Source: Candolleomyces eurysporus | Lineage: Eukaryota > Basidiomycota > Agaricomycetes > Agaricales > Psathyrellaceae | Assembly (NCBI GenBank): GCA_027579435.1 | Contig: JANBPK010000820.1 | Span: 1-64,000 of the forward strand | Direction of reading: 5' to 3' | DNA: 64,000 nucleotides | Part shown: one piece after another, positions 45,349 to 57,648 of the stretch | Layout: each line of letters opens with the position of its first letter | How positions within the stretch are numbered: position 1 is the first letter of the stretch | The notes under the pieces: model-generated | Seen by the model: only the letters and a program-made list of their open reading frames with translations | What the model was told of the DNA's origin: nothing | Databases searched by the model: none | Position numbers and translations under genes: made by a program

Positions 45349-46392
45349 TTTCGTTTTCGTCTTTATCTAGAGTTAACACATGGGACTTTGTTTCGCTTTC
45401 GACCTTCATTATATAACTTTGTATTATCACTGCACGGGCTACTTTGGATTCCTCTGTACGATACATAATCTCTTTACTCTAATCTTTCTTCTCTTTTGTA
45501 AAATCTTTGCGGAGCGCTTCAACGTTGCCCTCCCTCAAACCTGTATCTTTTCAACCACCCACAGAAAAGGGACGATGTCACCTTATCCCGCCTTTCGTCG
45601 ATGACGGGGCCCAGACAGCACGGAACAGAAGTTCAAGTAAGCAATTCAATTGGTTGACTACCATTCATTTCATTGGCGGTACGTCTTACCCACAAGAACT
45701 CGGATCTGTGGCGCTTGGAAGGTGAAGAAGCAAGGTACCCGTGCGCTTCCATTTCAAGATCAAAGGGCGTATAGCTGACGATCCTCAACGCCGCAATGCA
45801 ATTGCGCCATTTGGGTATGGATTGTATTAAATCGTCAAGTCAATAAGCAGCTAGAATAGACACGCAGCATGTAGCTAGGTCGAGACGCCCTGGAAAACTA
45901 GAGATATACACCTTGGAGGGTTGTTGGCCCCAGGTATATTCCTATCAGAAACGGTTGCTCCTATTATCCACTCTCCACTGTATTTTTGTCACAAGACGAA
46001 GCTGGGAAGTTGATGACTTGACTGTAATAGGTGAAGTTAGTAGCACGAGTCCCACAAGAATCTGCTGCGAAGAATACTCTTAGCGCGGCGTTGGCTATCG
46101 GGATCTAGTCAGGTGCTCAGAAAGAAGGGGTTCGTTACACTAATTTCCAATGCGAAGACCTTAGAATCGTAATCTTGGGGGCCTTCGCCGTCTAGAGTCT
46201 GCCCGCTTGCCGACACTCGCTCCCTGAAAGGCATGAGATTAACCCCAGTTCAGCCAGTTCAATACAGTTGACCATCTTGTGCAGTGTATCATCTGACAAC
46301 TTATAGCGGACCGCGGATGTAATCGAAGCTTTCAACCGTCGGTTTCATCAAATGCAGAGCATCTATTCTCGCGGTGTTCCTCCATTTCCAGC
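45349..46392. other. Intergenic spacer upstream of alcohol oxidase
   Basis: No gene, repeat or RNA gene that I can support. The right half should hold the alcohol oxidase promoter. Confidence 0.5.
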
Positions 46393-46399
46393 TATAAAG
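46393..46399 (+). promoter_or_regulatory. TATA box of the alcohol oxidase gene
   Basis: TATAAAG lies 93 bp upstream of the ATG at 46486. Confidence 0.5.
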
Positions 46400-46485
46400 A
46401 CGGAAGAGAAATCTATGAGGTACCCCAGAGTCTCCCAGCCAGTTACTCTACAAAAGCCCTCTCAAAATCCTAGCTCAGTCTCAAC

Positions 46486-49400
46486 ATGGGTCACCCTGAG
46501 GAAGTCGATATTATCGTCGCGGGTGGAGGACCTGCAGGTACATTCACAGCACTTGAAAATCCCAAAGTCGAGTCTTTATAACCTTATTGTGAACAGGTTG
46601 CGTTGTTGCAGGACGTCTCGCGTATGCCGACCCCAACCTTAAGGTCATGCTCATCGAAGGCGAGTACTTCAGTGTCCACTGGCGACACTTGGACTAACTC
46701 TTTTATGTCAGGCGGGGCGAACAATCGCGATGACCCCTGGGTTTACAGGTAAGTATCCACTCGGCTGGATTAGCACCATCTCTCTGAGCACTGTGATTCA
46801 CAGGCCTGGAATTTACGTCCGAAACATGCAGCAAAATGGAATGTAGGTGCCAGTTGTCTTCCACTTTTCGATAGCCTAAAACTCTGGATCAGAAATGACA
46901 AGGCTACATTCTACGTCGACACCAAAGAGTCTTCGTACCTTCGTGGACGAAAGAGCATCGTTCCGTGAGTCTCTCTGTCGTGGCTTCTACTAAGTCGTTG
47001 AATGATTAATGTACTTTCCGATAGGTGTGCAAATATCCTTGGTAAGCAGGACCTAATAAATCCACGCCTTCACACGCGCTAATCGGAGAGCACCTTAAGG
47101 TGGAGGGAGCAGGTAAGCCCTTCAGTAGACAGTGTACATTCTCAACTGACTCCGCATGATAGCATCAACTTCCAGGTAATGGTCTATCTTTCTTAGTAGA
47201 CGTTTGTGAAATATTAACAACGTTTGCTCGGCGACATAGATGTACACGAGGGTAGGTCGACCTTTCTATTTGAATCCAGAGCTGTCTAACCCATTTGTAT
47301 TAGGCTTCTGCGTCTGACTGGGGTACGCTTGAATGCCGCGAGGTTGTTGGATACCGCTAACGCATCGACCCTAGATGACTTCAAGACACCCGGATGGACA
47401 TCCGAAGGTTAGTTCTTTGCCACACCTACACCGAGATGAGAACTCACGGCACTATAAAACCAATAGACTTGTTGCCCTTGATGAAGCGACTCGAGAACTA
47501 CCAGAAGCCCACCGGCAAGCCCGAATTACACGGATACGACGGCCCCATTGCAATCAGCAATGGCGGGACGATTACCGCATTGGCGCAAGACTTCCTGCGA
47601 GCCAGCGATGCCATTGGGGTTCCGTACAGCGGTGCGTTTCTCTCCTTCGTGTTTTCCAAACCGCAGCAGTGCCTGATCTTCTTCTATTGGAATAGATGAC
47701 ATCCAGGACTTGACCACTTCTCATGGCTCCGAAATCTGGGCTAAGTATATCAATAGGCACACGGGTCGCAGGAGCGACGCTGCAACAGGTATGACCCCCA
47801 TCCAATAACGAGGACAACTCGTGTTAATCACCTATAACACAGCCTACGTCCACAGTGTTATGGATGTCCAGAACAACCTTTACCTGCGCACCAACGCCAA
47901 GGTCAACCGTGTCATCTTTGAAGGAAACAAAGCCGTCGGCGTCGCCTACGTCCCAGCAAGGAACCGTGCAAACGGTGCTCAAGTACAGGAGACCATCGTC
48001 AAGGCACGCAAGTTGGTCGTTATCAGTTCTGGAACGCTCGGCACTCCACAGATCCTCGAGAGGTCGGGTGTCGGTGACGCCAAGCGGTTGCAGAAGCTCG
48101 ACATCAAGGTCGTCAGTGACCTTCCTGGCGTTGGGTAAGTTTTGGAACGAGGAGTTTGTTATATGCTTGCTGACATTTTGAATTCAGTGAGGAATATCAA
48201 GATCATTACACTACGTTGTCTTGTAAGAGCCGAATCCTTGCTAAAGCATGAAGCGGATACTCACCTCGTATATAGTGTACCGTGTGTCCAATGAAAGTGC
48301 GACCACAGATGACTTCCTTCGCGGTGTCAAGGAGGTTCAGAAGGAGGTAAAATCGCTTCCTATTGCCATCCATTCAGCAACTAACGAGCGCGTAGATCTT
48401 TGCTGAATGGGAAGTCAGCCCCGAGAAGGCGAGGCTCTCCTCCAACTCGATTGATGCAGGATTCAAGGTGCGTGTTCTGGCTATTCTCGAGCTCATCATG
48501 AGTTAATTTGCTGCCTAGATTCGCCCAACTGAGGCGGAGCTGAAAGAAATGGGTCCTGAGTTCAATGAGCTCTGGAACAAGTATTTCAAGGACAAGCCAG
48601 ACAAGCCTGTCATGTTCGGTTCCATCGTATCAGGAGGTATGGACTTCCCTGCTGTGTGAGCCTGGATGTTCACTGAATTCTCCCGCTAGCGTACGCCGAC
48701 CATACCTTGCTTCCTCCTGGCAAGTACATCACGATGTACGCCTCATCTTCTTGAAAATGATTTCTAGACGCTGACAAGAATGAAATACAGGTTCCAGTAT
48801 CTCGTCAGTCACCGCGAATTGGACGAGTAAACATTTCGACTGACCTATATGATCAGGAATACCCCGCCAGTCGTGGAAAGATCCACATCAAGTCACCCAA
48901 CCCATACGTAGATCCCGAATTCGACTCGGGCTTCATGAATAACAAGGCCGACTTTGCTCCCATTCGCTGGAGCTACAAGAAGACTCGCGAGGTCGCTCGC
49001 CGAATGGACGCCTACCGTGGTGAGCTCACTTCCCACCATCCTCGTTTCCACCCGGCGTCGCCTGCTGCTTGCCACGACATCGACATCGACACGGCCAAGG
49101 GAATTTTGCCCGACGGATTGACCGTCGGAATCCACATGGGAACTTGGCACAAGTAAGTCGACATCACCTTGTCGAGATATGGTTATCAGACTCTGACTAT
49201 TGTTCTGAAGGCCGGGTGATGTGTACGATGCTAAGAAGGTCCATGAAGACATCAAGTACAGCGAGGAAGACGACAAAGCCATCGACGATTGGGTCGCTGA
49301 TCACGTCGAGACAACCTGGCACAGTCTCGGTAAGTTTCTTTACCCATGAGATATAATAGCTGAGCTCACCTCTTTATAGGGACTTGCGGTAGGCAGACCT

Positions 49401-49749
49401 CTACAAACTAAGAGAATCTTACTAAACCCTTTCTTTAGCGATGAAGCCTCGGGCGGAAGGAGGTGTCGTCGACCAAAGGCTCAACGTCTTCGGGACTCAG
49501 AACCTGAAGTGCGTTGACTTGAGTATTTGCCCTGTAAGTCCTCCAGAGCGGAAACCGTCATCTTGCGCTGACCAAGAATGTTTTCAGGACAATCTGGGCA
49601 CCAACACGTACTCGTCTGCGTTGTTGGTTGGAGAGAAGGGAGCAGACCTCATCATCGAGGAATTGGGTCTCAAAGTGAAATTGCCTCATGCTCCAGTTCC
49701 CCATGCGCCTGTCCCGTCTGGAAAGCCTGCTACCCAGCTCGTCCGTTAA
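46486..49749 (+). CDS. GMC alcohol (methanol) oxidase, 651 aa, 25 exons
   Basis: FAD enzyme that oxidises methanol and other short alcohols to aldehydes and makes H2O2, in brown- and white-rot fungi thought to use methanol from lignin or pectin demethylation. The 25 exons total 1956 nt; the smallest are 9, 12, 13, 13, 13 and 17 nt. The FAD motif IIVAGGGPAGCVVAGRLAY is split by intron 1. LIEGGANNRDDPWVYRPG, GRKSIVPCANILGGG and NFQMYTRASASDW are typical of basidiomycete alcohol oxidases. The active-site pair sits in TTWHSLGTCAM (His) and NLGTNTYSSALLVG (Asn). Intron 2 (46660-46711) uses a GC-AG donor. Most methylotroph homologues go to peroxisomes; no clear C-terminal SKL-type signal is seen here (ends ATQLVR). 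Confidence 0.92.
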
Positions 49750-49816
49750 ACAATGCTCGAAAGAAATGCCAATGAATCGAATTAAATTGTAATATTAGTC
49801 GTTGAATCTGATGTTG

Positions 49817-50720
49817 TTACATTTCACCGCATTCTGTTGTGATTGATTAGTATTGCAGTGAATGAGAGAGAGAGAGCGAAGACATACCGGTAATCTTCAC
49901 GACCAGTTTGGGCCGATTGTTTGGCCCTGTAGCAACGTTCTCGATTTTCCTGAGGGTGAGCATGCCTTCGATGACCTTTCCGAACACGACGTGCTTTCCG
50001 TCCAAAAAATCGCATGGTGCCGTGGTGATGAAGAACTGGCAACCGTTCGTATTGGGACCAGAATTTGCCATCGACAGCAAACCAGGACCCGAGTGCTTCT
50101 CGATGAAGTTCTCGTCCTGCAATGACAGAATAAGTCACAAACCTAGCACAGATCGGGGTTGCATACCGCGAATTTATCGCCATAAATGGAAAATGTTCCA
50201 GTTCCGTCTCCCTTCAGGAAGTCGCCGCCTGAGTTGAGCAAAAGATCAGCATCCAAGTCGGCTGGACCGGGGAGGTTTAGTTGCCTTGACACATGAAGTT
50301 TTGGACCCTGCAGCAGTAGATGAGTGAGGTACGTTCGATATCTTGATGGCGGGGAGTAGCCTACACTCTGTTCAATCTGTTAGCAAAGGTTCATCCTCAT
50401 CAATTATAGATTGCGCACCGATGGAAAGTCGCGCCCTTGTAGCCCATTGGTCGAGCGTTGACTCTAACTCGACCCCTTAGCAGTCTTTTGCAACACATAC
50501 ATGTCACTGGTCATACCTATGCTCTCCTGTGCATAATTGCCTGAAGTTTTCAGCAGTTCTGAGGTTCAATGAGGATCAACTTTTCCTTCAAGACCACTCG
50601 CGGTGCGTACTTCGGAGCGATGTCGCTGAACAATTCAAATTTGAGGCGACCAGCGGGTGTTTCTCCAATCTGGATATCCATAAATACTATGGGACGTTGG
50701 TCGGACGGTGAGGCGGCCAT
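49817..50720 (-). CDS. Cyclophilin H-type peptidyl-prolyl isomerase, 179 aa
   Basis: Exons: 50720-50611, 50558-50517, 50475-50419, 50307-50285, 50228-50167, 50116-49888 and 49833-49817, total 540 nt. Human PPIH has 177 residues. The core reads [93 protein letters not shown] and [18 protein letters not shown]. The ending [13 protein letters not shown] resembles PPIH, the isomerase that binds PRP3/PRP4 in the U4/U6.U5 tri-snRNP. Its 23-nt exon 4 is followed by a GC-AG intron. The Arg of FHRV, needed for catalysis in cyclophilins, is split across introns but kept. The gene converges with alcohol oxidase; 67 bp separate the stop codons. Confidence 0.88.
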
Positions 50721-50975
50721 TACGGATTGATGAGGTTTGGAGCAAGAGTTGTGGTCGCTTGTAGTGCTGAATGTGAGAAATTCATGCCCCTTTGGATTGT
50801 GGGAACATACACTAGTGACACCGGCATTCCGGCACTGTTGTGCTTAGTTTCAAACTGACCGACGACTATGTACAACCAGAAAGGTGGAGTTTCACCCCTT
50901 TATCACTGGCATTCAATGAAAGTGCTAATTTACATCTTTACTACGAGTTCAGACTGTTGTCGAGCATGTTCACAT

Positions 50976-51654
50976 TTAGACTAGGAGTAAAGGTCAACAC
51001 TAGTGCTTGTAAAACCAGATAAGACGAAACATACCTGGGACGAAGCTCCAGCACTGGTTCCTGCCTTCCCAGCGACCCCAGATTTCGATAGGGGTTCCAC
51101 CAGCAGAGTCACCATGATTGGAGAGATCAAGGTTAAAGACAGTTTCTGGGACACAGATCCTATATAATAAGTTTTCTATCAGACTCTCGACTCTCGACAA
51201 TCGACAAAGCTCTAACGATTGAACCCTACCTCAAAACGCTGGAATCCTTCTGATCGGGCCAGATGTGCCAGTTAAAGCGGGTGTTGCTTCCTACGGCCTT
51301 GAGGCCGTCGCGGTAGTTGGTGTTTTCGAGTGAGAGGTACTTTCCAGTGCTGACATTCTTGAAGTGCCAGAAGCCGCCCTCCTCAGAGGCCTCCCACTAA
51401 TAAACAGGGGATTCAGACATACGTCAGACCATCTATCATCGGGTGGAGTCAGGGTAACAGGTAACTTACGATCTGATTCTGGCCACCGTGGAAGTTCCAT
51501 CCAGCGACTATGCAGAGTGAACATCAGAGAGCTGGTCTCGACAACGGCTAAAGACAAACATACTCGAAACGCCATTCTTCGCGGACAAGTCTAGGACAGT
51601 GCCGCCCTTGGCATTGACAATTCGGTATCGATGACCGCGTTCGACGGTTGCCAT
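50976..51654 (-). CDS. Ricin-B-fold (beta-trefoil) lectin, 141 aa, copy 1
   Basis: A carbohydrate-binding protein of the type found in many mushrooms; no enzyme or toxin chain is attached. Exons: 51654-51564 (91 nt), 51507-51470 (38), 51396-51230 (167), 51159-51035 (125) and 50980-50976 (5), total 426 nt. Motifs: GHRYRIVNAKGGTVLDLS in the first repeat, IAGWNFHGGQNQIWEASEEG, GFWHFKNVSTGKYLSLEN in the second, FNLDLSNHGDSAGGTPIEIW and NQCWSFVP in the third. QxW-like boxes (QNQIW, NQCW) mark the trefoil. No signal peptide is visible, as in fruiting-body lectins held in the cytosol. It pairs with copy 2 at 59968-60717, which has the same exon pattern. Confidence 0.85.
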
Positions 51655-51727
51655 GATTTAGTGAGTGTGTTGGAAAAAAAGGGGAGTAGGTGTTAGGTAT
51701 CTGGTTCATCCTCGAACACCCCTCGAC

Positions 51728-51734
51728 CTTTATA
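51728..51734 (-). promoter_or_regulatory. TATA box of lectin copy 1
   Basis: TATAAAG on the minus strand lies 74 bp upstream of the ATG at 51654. Confidence 0.5.
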
Positions 51735-53436
51735 TGCAATTCCTGAACCCGTCAAATGGAGCCGCCCTACCGGCTTCATCCCAAAAAGTACGTCACCATG
51801 CATTTGCCACTGATGGGTGGACCACGGGTGGAACCCACAGCCCCCTACGTTTTGAGCGGGATCCTCAAAGAGAGCAGTCACTTTGTTGTGATGCGTGACA
51901 GAGTGACGAAAGCAACAGGAACCTAGAAGTCCCCTGTGGCTCTATTGGCATGATGGAATGGACTGTTTGGAGCGAAGGAAGCGAGATCAGAATGCTATCC
52001 GGTCAGCTGCTTCAATGGTCTCAAAATTTGGGGACCATACACCGCATCAGTCACTCCTGTTTTGACCAATAAATATACTTTTGGGTTTGCATGCGTTGAA
52101 AGAAGCACGTTCTAAAGTTCATCGCACCCGCGATCCAAAAAGGTTTGCCCCTCCATCGCCGAGAGATAGAACTACCAAAGACTTACAAGCTTTCCCGATA
52201 CTGAGCGATTCGTACAGTATCCGCCTGTGTTTAATTTTAGCGCTGCTCCAAGACGTCGATGACGCCAACAAATGGCCATGGAGCCTTCAGTGGCCGGGTG
52301 TAATCGACCCCCCAATCAACGAACACGGAGCCTAGCCACACTCATGGCGCGATCCCCTAAATACATTTCGTTTTCGTCACAGTTATCCCCCTTCTGTTTG
52401 AATTCGAACGTTCCATCTGCCAAAATTCGTCGACAATAACACATTGTTATGGTTTGCGAAGCGCTGTATCGCCGGCCATCGACGATGGCTTCGGGTTCGA
52501 TATAAAGATAATACATTAGAGATAGTCGATAGTCATCAGGACTCATCCCAAGTCATATCATCACCTGAGTGTAGAAGCTTCTCTTCGAAGTTCGAGATTG
52601 CACTGGAACTGTCGTCGGTCATTCGAAGTCGAACGCAGACGGCTGCTACCGGCCAGTGGCAGCGGCGTCGACAGAAAACGTGAAGCGGTGGCTTGATTAT
52701 CTTGTCCATGCTGCATAGATGCTCAAACGGATGGAGACATCCTCCGTTATCAGTCCCGTTTCAGAGAACAATATTCGAGCCGTCGAATTGCGATAGATGT
52801 GATACCGGTGCGTGACCCCTTTCACTTTAAATTTGATCCTTGAAGTAGGCTGCGGTGCAGTGGTATGACGCAAATATTGGCCATCTTTGTGGTCAGCTAC
52901 GTCNAAAAAACTGATCTATATTGTAACATACCCAAGGGTGATGATAATCCATGAATATTCTTCGGTGGTGTTACTTGTACATTTCCAACAGGCCCTAATA
53001 GTAGTAATCAATAGCATCTAAACAACTCGACAAAGAGGCATGAATCGGTAATTCAATCAATCAAACATGGAGCCGAGGCGCCAGTTAGCATGCAGCAGCA
53101 TAAATCGCGAAACGTGAAACAAACGAGTTGAGGGAACGAAGGAAAAGAAGACAACGCCAATGGACGTCTGCAAAGAAAGACAGAATAATCCATAGTTAAA
53201 GAGTAGCAACAGCGGCGAGGGTAGCAGTAAAGGAGGAGATGGGAGGAAAGCAGACGAGCGATCAGTAACAGCAGCACATAAATAGTAACGACGACACAAG
53301 TAAAAAAAACGATCCGATACGCGATATGTATGTGGTAGTGGTAACTTTGGATGAAGGAAAGAAAGCAGAAGGAAAGAAGCGGGATCGAAGGTGCGTGTAT
53401 ATCGAAAGCAATGCAAAACAACGAACAGGGGGTCGT
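51735..53436. other. Intergenic spacer, no supported gene
   Basis: The right end is likely the 3' UTR of xylulokinase. Long frames at 53057-53949 on both strands overlap the xylulokinase exon or are low-complexity. I see no RNA gene or repeat. Confidence 0.45.
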
Positions 53437-56116
53437 TTAAACAATAGCTTTGATGAGAATATTCTCCAGTCGATAATACTCTGGCACGATCGAAGCATAG
53501 GACAAGAACGCATCGAAGTCCGAGTCCGCCACCTTTGCCAACCCAAGCTGAAGCTCCGCATCAGACGTCGGCAGAGGCGTAACAGGCGCCAGCGGGGTAG
53601 GCGTCGAACTTGCCGCACCACCGTTCCCAATATCCGGTGTCGTGTTGAACGATGCCGATGGCCCCAAAGTAGATGCCGAATCCGTTGTCGCAGGCCCCGT
53701 TCTCGTCCTCCCACCACTACTATCCACAAACAGATTGTACGCACGCGCACCATTCTCATGCATCTCCAACTCGTCTTCGTCTTCCTCCGCAAACACCGTC
53801 GCGCCCAAGCTAGACCTGCCAAAGGGTGTGCTGGTACCAGAGTTGGCTCCACTCCTATTGGCGCTGCTAACAGGAGCGATAGTGAGTCCTGGCGCACCAA
53901 CGCTCGTGCGCAGAGGCACGTTCCCCGTAGCCACCCATCGTTTCCCTAGCAACCTCTTAATCTCATCCTCGAAGATGTTCAGCCCTCCTACATTCCACTC
54001 GCGGCCCCACACCCACCGAGCAACGTACGCCCCTCCGAGCGCAGCTCGACTAGGGAATCCTTGAGCAGGTGCATTCCTATGCGGCGATATCTGCGCCGAA
54101 TCCACCTGCGTCGTCGGCACAAACACAGGAGCATTGAAAATATCGCCCACAAGGTTCGCAATACTCGGGAAATTCGCCGCCGCACCCGTCGTGATCATCC
54201 TCGCCGGAAGTGGTGTCGGGTCATACGCATCAAACGGCAGTCCCAAACTCGACAGCACCGACGACGTCCGCCCTCCCGCACCCGTAGCACCAGCACCAGG
54301 GGTCGGCGTCTGACTCAATCCCGTCTTCTTCGCACCAAGAACCCCAGTGGAGATCATCCGCGCCCATTTGATCCGGAAGGAGAGCAGCTGGCTCTCGAGA
54401 AGGCAGCGAGGATTGGCGCGCAGATCCCGGAATTCGTTGACTTTGATCCCGGTTTCGAAGCGGTAGATGCCCTTCACGCGGGAGTAGGGGAAGCTGTCGC
54501 CTTGAAGATGCCAGAAACTGAATAGCTTGTCGTCGAGGCTGCGAGAAAATTAAATGTTAAACTCTTGTCGGGGGCAGGGAGGTTGGGTGAGACGACGTAC
54601 CCTATTGAGCCGCCAGGAGGCACGATGGCAACGAGGCGATCGAAGGCGCTCCAACTTTTAGTATACAAGTCGCGAACCAAAGCGCGAGGCACATCGCCGT
54701 TCCTGGACAAAACATTAGTTATAAGAGTTCTAAGGGAAAGGAGAGGTACTCACCTGCTAGAGAGAACGACGATGTATCTTTTCTTGTCACCTGCGTCTTG
54801 AGCAGGGTGAGGGAATAGATTATAGAAGCGTGTAGGAGTATAATGTTGGGCAGGTGCAAGTAAATTATCCATGGGTCCGAACGAGAGGACTGCATCGTTA
54901 GGTGAGGGGCAAACAGAAAGATATGTTGATAGATAGTCGGATGTAAATGGTGTGACAATGGTTTCTATAAAAGCATGTGAGCATCGAGTTCGCCATAANG
55001 CATAGAGNAACGTACCTGGATCAAAACCGTANCGTTCCACAAGATACCTCGAGACGTTTCCAGCTCGTCGCGAGCCTCCAGAGACGTCGACATCGCCCAG
55101 CCATCCGCGGACTCGTCGGCCGTCTTCTCGGCTGCCAGCGACAATCTCTAGGATGTCTTCGTCCCAGTAGCCTTGCCCCGTGGCACTGTTCGGGTTACCG
55201 CTGTGAACCCACATGCCCGTGGCGCAAGCCTCGGCCTCACCCATGCCCATCCACTTTCCCGTAATTAAACTGCCAATGAAAGCACTGGCGACCTGTACCC
55301 GACCGGTCCGACCCCAGACTTCGGCTGGCCAGCTTTCCCGAACTCGGAGTAGCTGAGCGCCGACCATGGAGGCACTCGCACACATTCCGACACGTGAAGC
55401 CATTCGATCGGCACCACCAAGGAGATTTTCGATAGCAAGAGCATGGGTATGAGATGAGGTATCTTGAGCGGTGGGGGTATTGGGGAGAGAGAAACTGAGT
55501 GCGGGGAAGTGCTGGTGGAAAGGGAGGTGGGGATCCAGAGACGATAAGGATGGAACGGTGGTGGATTTCCACCAGACAAGAGCATGCTACGGGGACGGTA
55601 AGATTCTGCGATAAACTTCCCAAAGATCTCGCGGTAGGCTTACCTGGGCTGCGCCTCCAATGGCTCTAATTTTCGTGAGGTCATAATTTCCGTGAAGCTT
55701 TGCGAAGAGAGCATCTAGATCACATGATGGAAACAATCGGGGAAAGTTGCCAAAATAAGTCGATGGCCATAAATGACGCCGAGCAAAACGCGAAAAGAAA
55801 AATTTGGTTCCGCTCGACAAGTAATGGGGACGTACCAAGACCCTTGATCCACATCTCGACGGGTGTCGTGTAGGCTTCGCCTGGTGTAGTGAAGATACCG
55901 CCATGGGTTCTTGAGAGCGCCGGTTCATCAGTCTCACGGGCCATGAGTAGAGAAGGAGGATGGGACTCACTGGTACTCCGATAACTCGCTATCAAAGTCG
56001 ATGCACTCGACGCCAACAAGCTCAAGGCTTTCGTCCACTATCGAGGCCCGAAGCTGGTCAGTGGCAAGCTCGATTCCCAGAAAGAGGGCGGGGCCGGATT
56101 TAGATGCTGCAGGCAT
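53437..56116 (-). CDS. Xylulokinase (FGGY carbohydrate kinase), 758 aa
   Basis: Phosphorylates D-xylulose to xylulose-5-phosphate, feeding xylose and arabinose into the pentose phosphate pathway. Exons: 56116-55971, 55909-55836, 55714-55644, 55586-55016, 54964-54754, 54702-54601 and 54538-53437, total 2277 nt. The FGGY start reads LFLGIELATDQLRASIVDES. The signature region is RAIGGAAQHALVWWKS, then FSLPNTPTAQDTSSHTHAL, and the domain II nucleotide part is GRVQVASAFIGSLI, GKWMGMGEAEACATGMW. Typical yeast XKS1 has 600 residues; the extra length is a Ser/Thr/Ala-rich insertion after about residue 500, ending in a conserved ESYRLENILIK-like tail (YYRLENILIKAIV). Sequence Ns lie at 54999 and 55008 (intron) and 55032 (exon). 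Confidence 0.88.
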
Positions 56117-57648
56117 CGTGTTTTAATGGTATATTAAATTGCTGGTATCTTGACTGTGGTATTTGAGATAGAAATCGCGTCGAAAGCAAGCAACGAAGGA
56201 AGTCTAGTGGCCCTGTCTGTGAATAGTGGGGATTCCGCCGGGTAGATGAGTGGGAGGCAAAGGAAAGTGAGCTGGCAAGAGGTCTAATAGTCCAGCCAAT
56301 TCTTGCGATCAAACGGCGGTGACGGTCGTAATTTCTCCAGATTTCGGCTGAGCACTGGAATGAAGGAAGATTGACCAAAACAAAAGGCGAAAACAAGTGT
56401 AAAGTGGATGGAGACTCGAAGGAAGGCTGTCGATTCCATTCACACCGCTCCTACAAGTGTCCATCATCCCCATCTTATGTCAGCCGCATTTCTCACGGAG
56501 TTGCTAGTGGCCCTTCCGGTTCGACCAGAACCGCCATGTTCTCTGGTGGGCCGTATGTGCTCTCAAGTGNGCTGGGCAATATGTGTCGATGTCCAGGTGT
56601 GTACGANNCTAAAAANAATCCTCAAAGCTTCAACCAACACAAGCTCAAGTCGAGNGCGCTCTAANGGCCCCCCAAAACGCGTGTGTTCTCGGAAGATGTC
56701 AAATTTCTCATCGAACCCTCCAATTGTTTCGTTGCTGCAACGATCAAAGGAAAAAAAAAATGAGACGATGTTCCCTGGAGATGAGATGGTCAAAACATAA
56801 GAGGCCGCCTTATAATGCCCTCCCATAATCCACGGCTGCTATTGCATTTTCTGCAGGATAAACGCGTGGATCCCACAGAACGCCGAGTCCCTCGACCACG
56901 AAGCAAATTTCCCGGTCATATGAAGGGGTCGTTACGGNAATTTGCGTGAGCCTTTTACCTCATCCCATTGTCTGGGAACTGCTTTGATGACGGTCCCGGC
57001 TATACCCAGTGTAGAGTTCCTTTGACATGCTGTGAGACGCGCCGAATGAGGGAATCCAGGAAAAAGTCTCCTTGGCAGCCAATCTCCCAGAGTCGTGTGC
57101 ATAGCCATACGACTTTACCAGATGTCCGTCGGACCTGCAGGCTAAGTTAGCTAGTTAAAGTGATGTCCGTGTCAAGATGCATACAGCCTGATCCCCGTGT
57201 CCAGGGATATCGATCATTTTGAATCTGTATGCCCTGTTTCAAGGGAGANGAAAGGGAGAGGAAACGTCGGTCCAAGGGTGCCCAAGCTGAACATCGTTAC
57301 GACCGAATAATCAGAGTTTATTCAAATAACAGTTGGCTCAAAATACGTCGGCCTTATCCGAGTTCTTTCAATTCTGCACTGATTTTCACCTGCCGATGTT
57401 GCCATCGGCAAATGTCCTGGTCTTTATTGGTTGTGACAAGAAAACTTCCTTAAATTTTTTCGTCGGTACAGACTCATACTTCATCCTGCACCAGCCCAGC
57501 ACCAGCCAGCACCTAGAAGTTCCCATCAATGATGGGTGGCTGTTCGTCTTATGTTTTGATCTTGGACGTCATCCAGAATCCAGTTCAGCCGGACCGCGTN
57601 GACCAGAGACCACATCCTCACCATCTTCTTTCACCGTTGAATTCGACT
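56117..57648. other. Intergenic spacer, no supported gene
   Basis: Frames here are shorter than 135 codons, hold many Ns (56570-56665), and have no family resemblance. A short run of A at 56752-56760 is the only simple repeat. Confidence 0.5.

Noticed and set aside
50976..51654. Ribosome-inactivating toxin
   Set aside because: Only the beta-trefoil sugar-binding fold is present; no catalytic chain is fused or adjacent.
53326..54525. Long Arg-rich plus-strand frames (207 and 154 codons)
   Set aside because: Shadows of the xylulokinase last exon; composition follows from its GC-rich codons.
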